From Marivita sp051859345 (GTDB lineage Bacteria > Pseudomonadota > Alphaproteobacteria > Rhodobacterales > Rhodobacteraceae): a stretch of DNA of 64,000 bases. The stretch is taken from positions 1-64,000 of the forward strand of contig NZ_JBHYFV010000009.1 in NCBI RefSeq assembly GCF_051859345.1, written 5' to 3'. A program made the position numbers and the translations under genes. This document shows, in pieces, positions 47,379-57,456 of this stretch; the stretch's first letter is position 1; every line of letters begins with the position of its first letter. Below the pieces are notes generated by a model, which did no database searches, had not been told where the DNA came from, and worked only from the letters and a program-made list of their open reading frames with translations.

Positions 47379-48419
47379 TTATCCGATCAAGACACCGTCT
47401 TTCGACAGGGTTCGGGCGTAAAACAGCGTCAGCCGCTGCAACGCGATGCGCAAGACAACCTTGCCGGACCGGGCCGACCAGCCAAGTCGTTTCTCTGTAA
47501 CTTCAAGCCCTTCGCGCAGGCAACAACAGCGCAGGACCACCTCGCTCAGTCCGGGGCCAAGATCGCGGATCGCATCCAGCGTTCGGGTGAAGGCTTCGCT
47601 TCGCCGCGTGTCGCGGATTGCGCGGGCCGCCGTGTAGTGGCGCTGAAGCGCCTCCGGGCGGTCCCAGCCCAGAAGGTCAGAGCTTTTGAACCCGGCAATC
47701 GCAAAATCTTCGTGCAACCGATCCCCGGCGGCCACAAAATCGGGTGACAGGAACGGCTGTCCGTCCGGCCCGCGACGCCTTGCCAGGGCCGAAAGCGGGC
47801 TTTCGAATCCAGGACCGTTCGAGAGCGACCGATCGCGGGACCGCCGATCCGGACCGGTTTCGCCATACATGCCACCGAAGTCATCCGAAGCCCGCGCCGC
47901 GCGGGCGTCCCGTTCGGCGACCAGCCCCGGAAGGCTGCTGCGGCCCTCTTCGGTCACGCGGTAGCGTTTGATCGTTGTGCCACCATCCGGCGCAATCCAG
48001 TTGCGGATGACCAGCGCTGCGGCCAGATCGACATCGACCGCCCCAAGCACCACCGTCTCACCTTCGCCGACGGTCTTGATGATCGCGGGTTTCGGCAGGT
48101 CCGGGCTGTAAAGCAGCATCGCGCGCGGCTGGCACAAGTGGCGCAGCGCATCCGTCGCCGCGTCAAGACGGGTGTGATGCGTTTGCAGATCGTCAGGTTC
48201 GGACACCGGCCCGCCCAACACCCGATCAACCATCGGATCATCCCGCAGCGTTTCGAGCTTTCGCACCTGCCGCAGAACGGTCGAGGCATGGCATCCCGCT
48301 TCGCGTGCGATTTCGCGAATGGGTCGTCCTTCGGTGGTGTGTGCCAGATATCGGTGCGCGGCTTCTGGCAAAAGTGCATTCAATCCAAGGTGTGTCTGGA
48401 CATAGAACATGTCGGTCAT
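47379..48419 (-). CDS. DUF6456 helix-turn-helix protein
   Basis: A 346-residue protein with an N-terminal helix-turn-helix (RPIREIAREAGCHASTVLRQ, residues about 32-51) and a C-terminal domain containing AAGDRLHEDFAIAGF and EVVLRCCCLREGLEVTEKRL, then WSARSGKVVLRIALQRL, which matches DUF6456. Proteins of this type are common in Rhodobacterales and probably bind DNA; no target is known. It is divergent from a DUF6477 gene. Confidence 0.75.
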   Translation of the reverse strand: MTDMFYVQTHLGLNALLPEAAHRYLAHTTEGRPIREIAREAGCHASTVLRQVRKLETLRDDPMVDRVLGGPVSEPDDLQTHHTRLDAATDALRHLCQPRAMLLYSPDLPKPAIIKTVGEGETVVLGAVDVDLAAALVIRNWIAPDGGTTIKRYRVTEEGRSSLPGLVAERDARAARASDDFGGMYGETGPDRRSRDRSLSNGPGFESPLSALARRRGPDGQPFLSPDFVAAGDRLHEDFAIAGFKSSDLLGWDRPEALQRHYTAARAIRDTRRSEAFTRTLDAIRDLGPGLSEVVLRCCCLREGLEVTEKRLGWSARSGKVVLRIALQRLTLFYARTLSKDGVLIG

Positions 48420-48536
48420 TTGTTTCCCCCATAAGAAGTCTGTCAGAAATGGTCCCCAGGTTTATCCACAGACGGTATTCAACCTATGGGTGTATTTGTT
48501 TCTGATTTGTTAACTTTCTGCGCTGGAGAAGTTTCT

Positions 48537-48563
48537 GTTTCCAAAAGGTAAACAATTGGAAAC
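48537..48563. promoter_or_regulatory. Inverted repeat in the DUF6456/DUF6477 divergent promoter
   Basis: GTTTCCAA and TTGGAAAC (perfect 8-bp arms) separated by 11 bases in the 244-base intergenic region. Spacing suits a dimeric regulator, perhaps the adjacent helix-turn-helix protein. Nothing else that I can name is in this gap. Confidence 0.45.
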
Positions 48564-48663
48564 GGGACCGTTCGCAGATTTTCGCCCCACGCAACACACC
48601 CTTGGGTTGTGCAATGTTAAGCCCGCTCGACTGGCCACGCGGCCATTTCACAAGGGGACCAAC

Positions 48664-48978
48664 ATGCAAGATTTACTGACACAGCTGTCCAACCTGCGCC
48701 GTCCAAGGTTGCTGATCCGGGCCGCCCGTATTGGTGCGGAAACCTATCGGCGTGATGCGCGGTTGCCGCGCCTGCTGGGGTACGGCGTCACGCTACGGAC
48801 GGGTCCGGCGCTGCTCAGGCTGATGGAGTTGGAAGCCGAAATGAATGAACATCGTGAAAACGGCGACGCGGGGTATCGCGTCGCCGATCATGTCGAAGTG
48901 TTGACGGCCGTGATGGGGGAATCCCAGTTGCTCCGCGCTCAGACGCAAGCACAGGGTGGTCCGACGCTGATTACATGA
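48664..48978 (+). CDS. DUF6477 family protein
   Basis: A 104-residue soluble, arginine-rich protein. RRPRLLIRAARIGAETYRRD and the middle LRLMELEAEMNEHRENGDAG match the Rhodobacterales DUF6477 family as I remember it. Function unknown. The ATG (MQDLLTQL) follows AAGGGGA. It is divergent from the DUF6456 gene and its last eight bases overlap the convergent MttB-family gene. Confidence 0.75.
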   Translation: MQDLLTQLSNLRRPRLLIRAARIGAETYRRDARLPRLLGYGVTLRTGPALLRLMELEAEMNEHRENGDAGYRVADHVEVLTAVMGESQLLRAQTQAQGGPTLIT

Positions 48979-50515
48979 ACGCGTCCGGCATGGAGTCCTT
49001 TTTCCGGGCCACATAGTCGGCCAGCGCTTCGTGGATCGCAGGATCAAGCGCTGGCTGCTGATAGGTGTCGATCAGGCGTTGAACCCGCTCGGTCGCCAAG
49101 GCCATCGTGTCGCGCGCGCCCTCTTCGAACCATGTCTCGTAAGGTTTGAAATCGAACAGCCCGGACCGCCAGAAGGCCGACTTGAAGTTGGCCTGTGTGT
49201 GTGCGCACCCAAGGTAGTGGCCACCCGGACCCACTTCGGCAATTGCGTCCATAGCCTGTGATTCTTCATCATAGTTGACGCCCTGCGCCATCTTGTGCAG
49301 CGCTCCAAGCTGGTCGGCATCCATCACGAATTTCTCGAACGACGACACCAGCCCACCTTCGAGCCACCCGCAGGCATGCAGCATGAAATTGACACCGGAC
49401 AGAAGGCCCATGTTCAGGCTGTTCGCGGTTTCATAAGCGGCCTGCGCGTCGGGCAGTTTCGATCCGGTAAAGCTCCCGGCGGAGCGGAACGGCAGCTTCA
49501 TGCGGCGGGCCAACTGCCCTGCCCCGTAGGTGATCTGGCTGGCCTCGGGGGTGCCGAAGGTGGGCGCGCCCGAGTTCATGTCGATCGAGGTCACAAACGC
49601 GCCGAAAATCACCGGAGCGCCGGGGCGCACCAACTGGCTATAGGCAATGCCGGACATCACTTCGGCCAGCACCTGCGTCAGCGTACCCATGACCGACACC
49701 GGCGCCATCGCGCCGCCGACGATGAAGGGGCTGATGATGCAGGCCTGATTGTTCTGCGCATAGACCTCCAAAGCACCCATCATCACGTCATCGAATGTCA
49801 TCGGTGAGTTGATGTTGATAAGCGAGGTCATGACAGTGTTGTTCTGCGCGAAGTCCTGACCAAACAGGATCTCGCACATGTCCACGCTGTCCTGCGCACG
49901 GCTGGGTTCGGTCACCGAGCCCATGAAGGGTTTGTCCGACAACGTCATGTGCGCCATCAGCATGTCGAGGTGACGCTTGTTTACCGGGATGTCCGTGGGT
50001 TCGCAGACCGTGCCGCCCGAATGGTGCAACCACTTGGACATGTAGCCCAGCTTCACGAATTTCTCGAAATCGGCCATCGTGGCATAGCGGCGGCCCCCCA
50101 CGGCGTCATGCACGAAAGGCGGGCCATAAACCGGCGCGAGCACGAGGTTGCGGCCACCGATTTCGACCGACCGTTCCGGGTTGCGGGCATGCTGGGTAAA
50201 GGTCGAAGGCGCTGTGCTGCACAGTTTACGCGCCAATCCACGCGGGATGCGCACGCGCTCGCCGGTCACTTCAGCACCAGCCTCGCGCCAGCGGTCGAGC
50301 GCTGCCGGGTTGTTGACGAAGTTCACGCCGATCTCGGCCAGAACGGTTTCCGCGTTGGTCTCGATGATCTCGAGCGCTTCTTCGTTCAGGATCTCGAAAT
50401 TCGGGATATTGCGCTGAATGTATTTTGCCGTTTCGACAGAAACCGCTGTGCGCTCTGCCCGTCGCGCCGCACCGCCGCCACCGCGTGACCGTCTGCGTGT
50501 TTCTGCTTCTGCCAT
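48971..50515 (-). CDS. MttB-family methyltransferase without pyrrolysine
   Basis: A 514-residue TIM-barrel methyltransferase of the trimethylamine methyltransferase superfamily (YMSKWLHHSGGTVCEPTD, INSPMTFDDVMMGALEVYAQ, GTPEASQITYGAGQLARR). The frame has no internal TAG, so it belongs to the non-pyrrolysine branch, some of which demethylate glycine betaine or related quaternary amines. No corrinoid protein gene is adjacent. Start MAEAETRRRSRGG is chosen from the family-like basic N-terminus; the frame upstream has no similarity. Confidence 0.85.
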   Translation of the reverse strand: MAEAETRRRSRGGGGAARRAERTAVSVETAKYIQRNIPNFEILNEEALEIIETNAETVLAEIGVNFVNNPAALDRWREAGAEVTGERVRIPRGLARKLCSTAPSTFTQHARNPERSVEIGGRNLVLAPVYGPPFVHDAVGGRRYATMADFEKFVKLGYMSKWLHHSGGTVCEPTDIPVNKRHLDMLMAHMTLSDKPFMGSVTEPSRAQDSVDMCEILFGQDFAQNNTVMTSLININSPMTFDDVMMGALEVYAQNNQACIISPFIVGGAMAPVSVMGTLTQVLAEVMSGIAYSQLVRPGAPVIFGAFVTSIDMNSGAPTFGTPEASQITYGAGQLARRMKLPFRSAGSFTGSKLPDAQAAYETANSLNMGLLSGVNFMLHACGWLEGGLVSSFEKFVMDADQLGALHKMAQGVNYDEESQAMDAIAEVGPGGHYLGCAHTQANFKSAFWRSGLFDFKPYETWFEEGARDTMALATERVQRLIDTYQQPALDPAIHEALADYVARKKDSMPDAFM

Positions 50516-50702
50516 GATCAAACTCCATGCGGATACAAAAGGGCTCCGGCGCGGTGTCCGGTGGACCTTCCATAGTATGAGACCGGACATCGTCAGCGAC
50601 GGATTGCGTCCTGTGCGTTGCGAAAGCGACATTCGGCGGCACCCAGGGGAACTGTGCCGATGCGTCAACCGTTAAGCGTACAGACCGTTCAAGGAGAGAC
50701 TC

Positions 50703-50912
50703 ATGCGCTTTGCCCCGAAAAAGACCGCTGCGATGTTTGCCGTATTGCTGGTGGGGCTGGGCGTGGTCTGGGCTGGATTCGCCGTTGGCTCGATCATCTT
50801 CGGGCTGTCCATCGTGATCTGTTTCCTTGTCTGGATTCTGGGTGCGCGACTTGTGCACGAGAACATGGGCAAGACCTGGCATCGTCCGAAACGCAACTGG
50901 CAGCAGGACTGA
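50703..50912 (+). CDS. Small two-helix membrane protein
   Basis: A 69-residue protein beginning MRFAPKKTAAMFAVLLVGLG, with two membrane segments (about 10-28 and 30-48) and a basic tail ending HRPKRNWQQD. A GGAGAG site precedes the ATG. It lies 61 bases before guaA on the same strand. No family recognised; the basic flanks make it a plausible membrane protein. Confidence 0.65.
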   Translation: MRFAPKKTAAMFAVLLVGLGVVWAGFAVGSIIFGLSIVICFLVWILGARLVHENMGKTWHRPKRNWQQD

Positions 50913-50973
50913 CCAAAACCCGCGCAAGCAATATTGCCAATCGGAATGGCTCTGCCTATCAGGAGCCATGGAC

Positions 50974-53153
<2,180 letters not shown>

Positions 53154-53158
53154 CGGAC

Positions 53159-54058
53159 ATGTCCCAATTCCCAAACACCAAGGGGGGCGCCGTCGTGCCG
53201 GTGTCGCCAACTGTGCGTGCCTGTCTCTGGATGATCGGGGCCATCGTGTCGTTCACATCCATGGCCATTGCGGGCCGCGCGGTGAGCCTCGACCTCGACA
53301 CGTTCGAGATCATGATGTTTCGCAGCCTCATCGGCATCGTGATTGTCGTCATCGTGGCCAGTCTTGCAGGCACATTGCGCGAAGTGCGCGCGCAAAAGCT
53401 TGGTCTGCATTTTATCCGCAATGTCAGCCACTTCGCCGGGCAGAACCTGTGGTTCTATTCGATCACGGTGATCCCGCTGGCGCAGGTGTTCGCGCTGGAG
53501 TTCACATCGCCTTTATGGGTGATCGTACTGGCCCCGCTGGTGCTGGGGGAACGCCTGACCAAATCCCAGGCCATCGCGGCGGTGATCGGGTTTATCGGCA
53601 TTCTTGTCGTGACACGGCCAAGCCCCGACACGTTTCACATCGGACTGGTCACGGCCGCCCTTGCCGCAATCGGCTTTGCGGGTTCTGCGGTCTTTACCCG
53701 AAAGTTGACCCGGACCGAGACAATCACCTGTATCCTGTTTTATCTCACGGTGATGCAGGCGGTCCTCGGGCTTGGCTTTGCAGGGTTCGATGGTGACATT
53801 GCGCTTCCGACCGCTGCGAACATGCCGTGGATCCTTGTCATTGCGGTTGCCGGACTGGTGGCGCATTTCTGTCTGACCACAGCCCTGTCTCTGGCCCCTG
53901 CCACCATCGTGATGCCAATTGATTTCACCCGCCTTCCGGTAATCGCCATCGTTGGCGTGCTGCTGTACAACGAACCGCTGGACCCGTTTGTCCTGCTGGG
54001 CGCTGCCCTTATTTTCGGCGCGAATTACTACAACATCTGGTCCAGCACGCGGGCGTAA
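53159..54058 (+). CDS. DMT-family (EamA) transporter
   Basis: A 299-residue inner-membrane protein with ten predicted helices in two EamA repeats; FALEFTSPLWVIVLAPLVLG and LGERLTKSQAIAAVIGFIGI mark the first. Members export amino acids or metabolites. ATG at 53159 follows the upstream stop by five bases, within one operon with guaA and the SH3 protein. Substrate unknown. Confidence 0.85.
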   Translation: MSQFPNTKGGAVVPVSPTVRACLWMIGAIVSFTSMAIAGRAVSLDLDTFEIMMFRSLIGIVIVVIVASLAGTLREVRAQKLGLHFIRNVSHFAGQNLWFYSITVIPLAQVFALEFTSPLWVIVLAPLVLGERLTKSQAIAAVIGFIGILVVTRPSPDTFHIGLVTAALAAIGFAGSAVFTRKLTRTETITCILFYLTVMQAVLGLGFAGFDGDIALPTAANMPWILVIAVAGLVAHFCLTTALSLAPATIVMPIDFTRLPVIAIVGVLLYNEPLDPFVLLGAALIFGANYYNIWSSTRA

Positions 54059-54097
54059 CAGCAATGTGACGCTGCGGAATTAGATCTTGCCTGACGT

Positions 54098-54136
54098 ACG
54101 GTAAAAATTGACCGTTTCATGGGCACTTCGATAACC
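54098..54136 (+). promoter_or_regulatory. Candidate promoter and operator for the FadL-like gene
   Basis: TTGACC at 54108-54113 and GATAAC sixteen bases on resemble -35 and -10 elements. An inverted repeat ACGGT/ACCGT (54098-54102 and 54111-54115, eight bases apart) overlaps the -35, as an operator would. Confidence 0.35.
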
Positions 54137-54178
54137 CTTTCCTAGAGGAGACAGGTATTTCACAGGGATGAGGGTCCA

Positions 54179-55504
54179 ATGACACGAATAATGACAAGCG
54201 CGATGGCGCTTGCCGTAGCAGCAGGCACGGCACAAGCGGGCGGAATCGAACGCTCCAACAACGATTACGGATTTCTGTTCACGCCGAACGATCAGCTTCA
54301 GCTGGGCTTTTCGCATGTGATGCCAGAGCTTTCGGGCAAATACACCCCCGAGCTGACAGCGGCGGGCGGCGGTGAAGACAGCACCGGCAACATGCTGACC
54401 GACTATACGAACTACACCTTTGCCTACAAAAACGACTTCACCGAAAAGCTGACATTCGGTCTTTTCGTGAACAATCCCTATGGCGCAGGTGCGGAATACA
54501 CCCAAGGGATCTATGCAGGCCTGACTGCGGATTGGGACAGTGATCAGGTTGCGGTTGTCGGCAAATACCGCTTCACGGACCGCGTGTCGTTCTTTGCCGG
54601 TGCGCGCTATGTCGAAAGCCAGGCGGACATCACCATTCCGGACCTGCTTGTCCGCAGTGCGGTTGGACGCAACGCCCAGGGCATCGGCGCGCAGGCGCAG
54701 GCGCTTGGTGCTGAGGCCCAGTCGCTTGGCGCCCAGGCGCAGGCTGCTGGGGCGGCCGGTGATCTGGCCAGGGCGCAGGAACTTGGCGCACAGGCACAGG
54801 CACTTGGTGCCCAGGCGGCGTCATTGGGCGCAACCGCCCAGAACCTTGGTGCCGCGGCACAGGATTTCGGAACGTCGATGGAGTACAACGCCAGCGGTCG
54901 CCGCGTGGGTGATTGGGGTGCCATCCTTGGCGTGGCTTATGAAATCCCGGACATCGCCCTACGCGTCGCCCTGTCCTGGCAAAGCGAAATCGAACATAAC
55001 TTCGGCACCGGCGAATCGCTTGCCGGTCTGGGCGTCGACACCAACAGCGGTGACACCAAGGTGACCATGCCCCAGGTTGTCGCGCTTGATTTCCAGACAG
55101 GGATCGCACCGGGCACGCTTTTGTTCGGTCAGGTCAAGTGGACGGAATGGTCCAAGTGGGAAGTGCGGACACCGGAATACGAAAACGCCACCGGCGGCGC
55201 GGTAACCGCTTTTGACAATGACCGCGTCACCTGGAAGCTGGGGGTCGGACGTTCCTTCAGCGAAGACCTGTCCGGCTTTGCCCAGGTCACTTACGAGGCG
55301 CAGAACGGCGACATCACATCCCGCCTTGCCCCGCGTGACGGGATTCTCAGCCTCGGCGTCGGGGGTCAGTACAAGATGGACAACATGACCCTGCGCGGCG
55401 GGATCGAATACGCGTGGATCGGCGATGCCGAAGACGCGTCTGGCGTAAAATACGACGGCAACACCGCTTTGGGAGTGGGCCTGTCCCTGACCGTCGACTT
55501 CTGA
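54179..55504 (+). CDS. FadL/OmpP1-family outer-membrane transporter with heptad insert
   Basis: A 441-residue outer-membrane beta-barrel with a signal peptide (ends near TAQA-G) that takes up long-chain fatty acids or hydrocarbons. NNPYGAGAEYTQGIY and the C-terminal phenylalanine after GVGLSLTVDF are family traits. Residues about 165-231 form an insert of seven-residue repeats (LGAQAQA, LGAEAQS, LGATAQN and variants) not expected in FadL; it may be a surface helix. A promoter-like site and a terminator bracket the gene. Confidence 0.88.
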   Translation: MTRIMTSAMALAVAAGTAQAGGIERSNNDYGFLFTPNDQLQLGFSHVMPELSGKYTPELTAAGGGEDSTGNMLTDYTNYTFAYKNDFTEKLTFGLFVNNPYGAGAEYTQGIYAGLTADWDSDQVAVVGKYRFTDRVSFFAGARYVESQADITIPDLLVRSAVGRNAQGIGAQAQALGAEAQSLGAQAQAAGAAGDLARAQELGAQAQALGAQAASLGATAQNLGAAAQDFGTSMEYNASGRRVGDWGAILGVAYEIPDIALRVALSWQSEIEHNFGTGESLAGLGVDTNSGDTKVTMPQVVALDFQTGIAPGTLLFGQVKWTEWSKWEVRTPEYENATGGAVTAFDNDRVTWKLGVGRSFSEDLSGFAQVTYEAQNGDITSRLAPRDGILSLGVGGQYKMDNMTLRGGIEYAWIGDAEDASGVKYDGNTALGVGLSLTVDF

Positions 55505-55527
55505 TCCGCCAAGAGTGATCCGATTGA

Positions 55528-55557
55528 CCCCGCCAGACCGTGTTTGGCGGGGTTTTT
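55528..55557 (+). terminator. Rho-independent terminator of the FadL-like gene
   Basis: Stem CCCCGCCA and TGGCGGGG around GACCGTGTT, followed by five T residues, 24 bases after the stop codon. Confidence 0.9.
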
Positions 55558-55616
55558 CGTGGACTTGCGCATCTTTCGGGTCGCCCGTCCCGCCGCAGTC
55601 CCGCTAAACCACCCAC

Positions 55617-56528
55617 ATGACAGCACAGACATCCCTTTCCACCCGCGCGTGGGTCGAGCTCATTCTTCTGGGCCTGATCTGGGGCGGGTCGTTTCTTGCC
55701 ATTCGCACGGCGCTGGACGAGATCGGACCATTGACCTCGGTCCTTCACCGTACGGGGTGGGCGATGGTGGTCCTATGGGGGTTTGTCGCTCTCAAAAGGC
55801 TTCCTATCCCAAGATCCCCAAGGATTTGGGGCGCGTTTCTGGTCATGGGGGTCTTGAACAACGTGATTCCCTTCAGCCTTATGGCGTGGGGGCAGCTATA
55901 CATCCCGACCGGACTGACCTCGATCTTCAACGCGGCAACAGCCATCTTCGGAATTGTGGTCGCCGCGCTTGTGTTTGCCGATGAAAAGCTGACCGCGCGC
56001 AAGGTGATGGGAGTCGGCCTTGGCTTTTCCGGAGTGTGCATGGCGATCGGCGTCGACGCCCTCCGGCAGTTCGATACGACGTCGCTTGCCCAACTGGCCA
56101 TCGTTGCAGGCACCCTGTCCTACGCATTTGCCAGCGCGTGGGCGCGAAAGATGCTGGGCGGCATCCCCCCGGTGATCGCGGCGGCGGGCATGCTGAGCGG
56201 TTCGACGCTGTGCATGATCCCGCTGGTTCTGGTGATCGAAGGGGTGCCTTCGCTGGCGCTTGCCGCCTCGACCTGGTCGGCAATCGCCTATTACGCGATC
56301 ATCGCCACCGCGCTGGCTTACCTGCTCTATTACCGTGTTCTTGGCATGGCGGGCAGCGGCAACCTGTTGCTTGTCACGTTGATCATCCCGCCCATCGCGA
56401 TCACACTGGGGGCTTTGGTGCGCCACGAAACCCTGCATCCCGGCGAATACCTTGGATTTGGTCTTCTTGCCTTGGGACTAAGCATCATCGACGGGCGACT
56501 TTGGCGGCGCAGGCCCACAACCGTTTGA
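55617..56528 (+). CDS. DMT-family (EamA) transporter
   Basis: A 303-residue inner-membrane exporter with ten helices. LILLGLIWGGSFLAIRTAL and the first-repeat end PTGLTSIFNAATAIFGIVVA fit the EamA family. It differs clearly from the DMT gene at 53159 and is not a recent duplicate. No regulator is adjacent. Substrate unknown. Confidence 0.85.
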   Translation: MTAQTSLSTRAWVELILLGLIWGGSFLAIRTALDEIGPLTSVLHRTGWAMVVLWGFVALKRLPIPRSPRIWGAFLVMGVLNNVIPFSLMAWGQLYIPTGLTSIFNAATAIFGIVVAALVFADEKLTARKVMGVGLGFSGVCMAIGVDALRQFDTTSLAQLAIVAGTLSYAFASAWARKMLGGIPPVIAAAGMLSGSTLCMIPLVLVIEGVPSLALAASTWSAIAYYAIIATALAYLLYYRVLGMAGSGNLLLVTLIIPPIAITLGALVRHETLHPGEYLGFGLLALGLSIIDGRLWRRRPTTV

Positions 56529-56586
56529 CGCCCCCGCGCCGCATCGCTAATTCCAAACGACGGGATTTCGGGCACGGGACAGCGCA

Positions 56587-57453
56587 ATGATCTACACCTC
56601 TGCACAGGACTGGCGGGACGCGCCGAACAAACGCGTTGTGTTGTTTGCCATGTCGGGCCTCGGCAAGACCCATATCTCGAACCTGCTGCGCGACAGCGGC
56701 GACTGGTTCCACTACTCGATAGATTACCGCATCGGCACCCGCTACATGGGCGAATACATCGCCGACAATGCCAAGCGCGAAGCGATGAAGGTGCCGTTCC
56801 TGCGGGATCTGCTGATGTCGGATTCGATCTATATCGGCTCGAACATCACGTTCGACAACCTGGCCCCCGTCGCTGCCTACCTGGGCAAACCCGGCGATCC
56901 CGCGCGCGGTGGCTCTCCAATGGATGAGTACCGCAAGCGGCAGGACCAGTTCCGTCGCGCCGAGATGGCGGCCCTGCTCGACACCGGCTATTTCATCGAC
57001 CGCGCCATCGACCTGTATGGCTATCCGCATTTCGTCTGCGACACCGGTGGGTCGATCTGCGAATGGGTCGATCCCGAAGACCCGAACGATCCGATCCTGT
57101 CAGAGCTGACGAAACACGCGCTGCTGGTGTGGATCAAAGGCGACGAGGCCCATACCCAGGATCTTGTCCGGCGGTTTGACAAGGCACCCAAGCCGATGGC
57201 GTACCAACCTGAATTCCTGAGCCGCGTCTGGGACCAATATCTAAGCGAAAACAAGATTGAACAAGACGATGTTGATCCAGACGCCTTTATCCGCTGGACC
57301 TATGCGCAGGCGCTTGCACATCGTCAGCCCCGCTACCGGATGATGGCGGATCGTTGGGGTGTCACCATCGACGCCAATGATCTGATCGCAGACCCCACAC
57401 CGCAAAACTTTGACACGTTGATCGCCCGCGCGCTTGACCAGAAAAGACCGTAA
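56587..57453 (+). CDS. P-loop ATPase-like protein, upstream of metA
   Basis: A 288-residue soluble protein with an N-terminal P-loop (AMSGLGKTH) and no membrane segment. Features in the middle such as HFVCDTGGSICEWVDPEDP recall nucleotide-handling proteins, but I do not recognise a named family. Its stop is three bases before metA, so the two are co-transcribed. A role linked to methionine synthesis or homoserine is an inference from position. No SAM riboswitch is visible upstream. Confidence 0.65.
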   Translation: MIYTSAQDWRDAPNKRVVLFAMSGLGKTHISNLLRDSGDWFHYSIDYRIGTRYMGEYIADNAKREAMKVPFLRDLLMSDSIYIGSNITFDNLAPVAAYLGKPGDPARGGSPMDEYRKRQDQFRRAEMAALLDTGYFIDRAIDLYGYPHFVCDTGGSICEWVDPEDPNDPILSELTKHALLVWIKGDEAHTQDLVRRFDKAPKPMAYQPEFLSRVWDQYLSENKIEQDDVDPDAFIRWTYAQALAHRQPRYRMMADRWGVTIDANDLIADPTPQNFDTLIARALDQKRP

Positions 57454-57456
57454 GAC

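Noticed and set aside
53159..56528. Recent duplication of the two EamA transporter genes
   Set aside because: The two proteins share only the family pattern; their sequences differ along the full length.
56529..56586. Possible SAM riboswitch before the P-loop gene and metA
   Set aside because: The gap is only 58 bases and shows none of the SAM-II pseudoknot sequences; no space for an aptamer.
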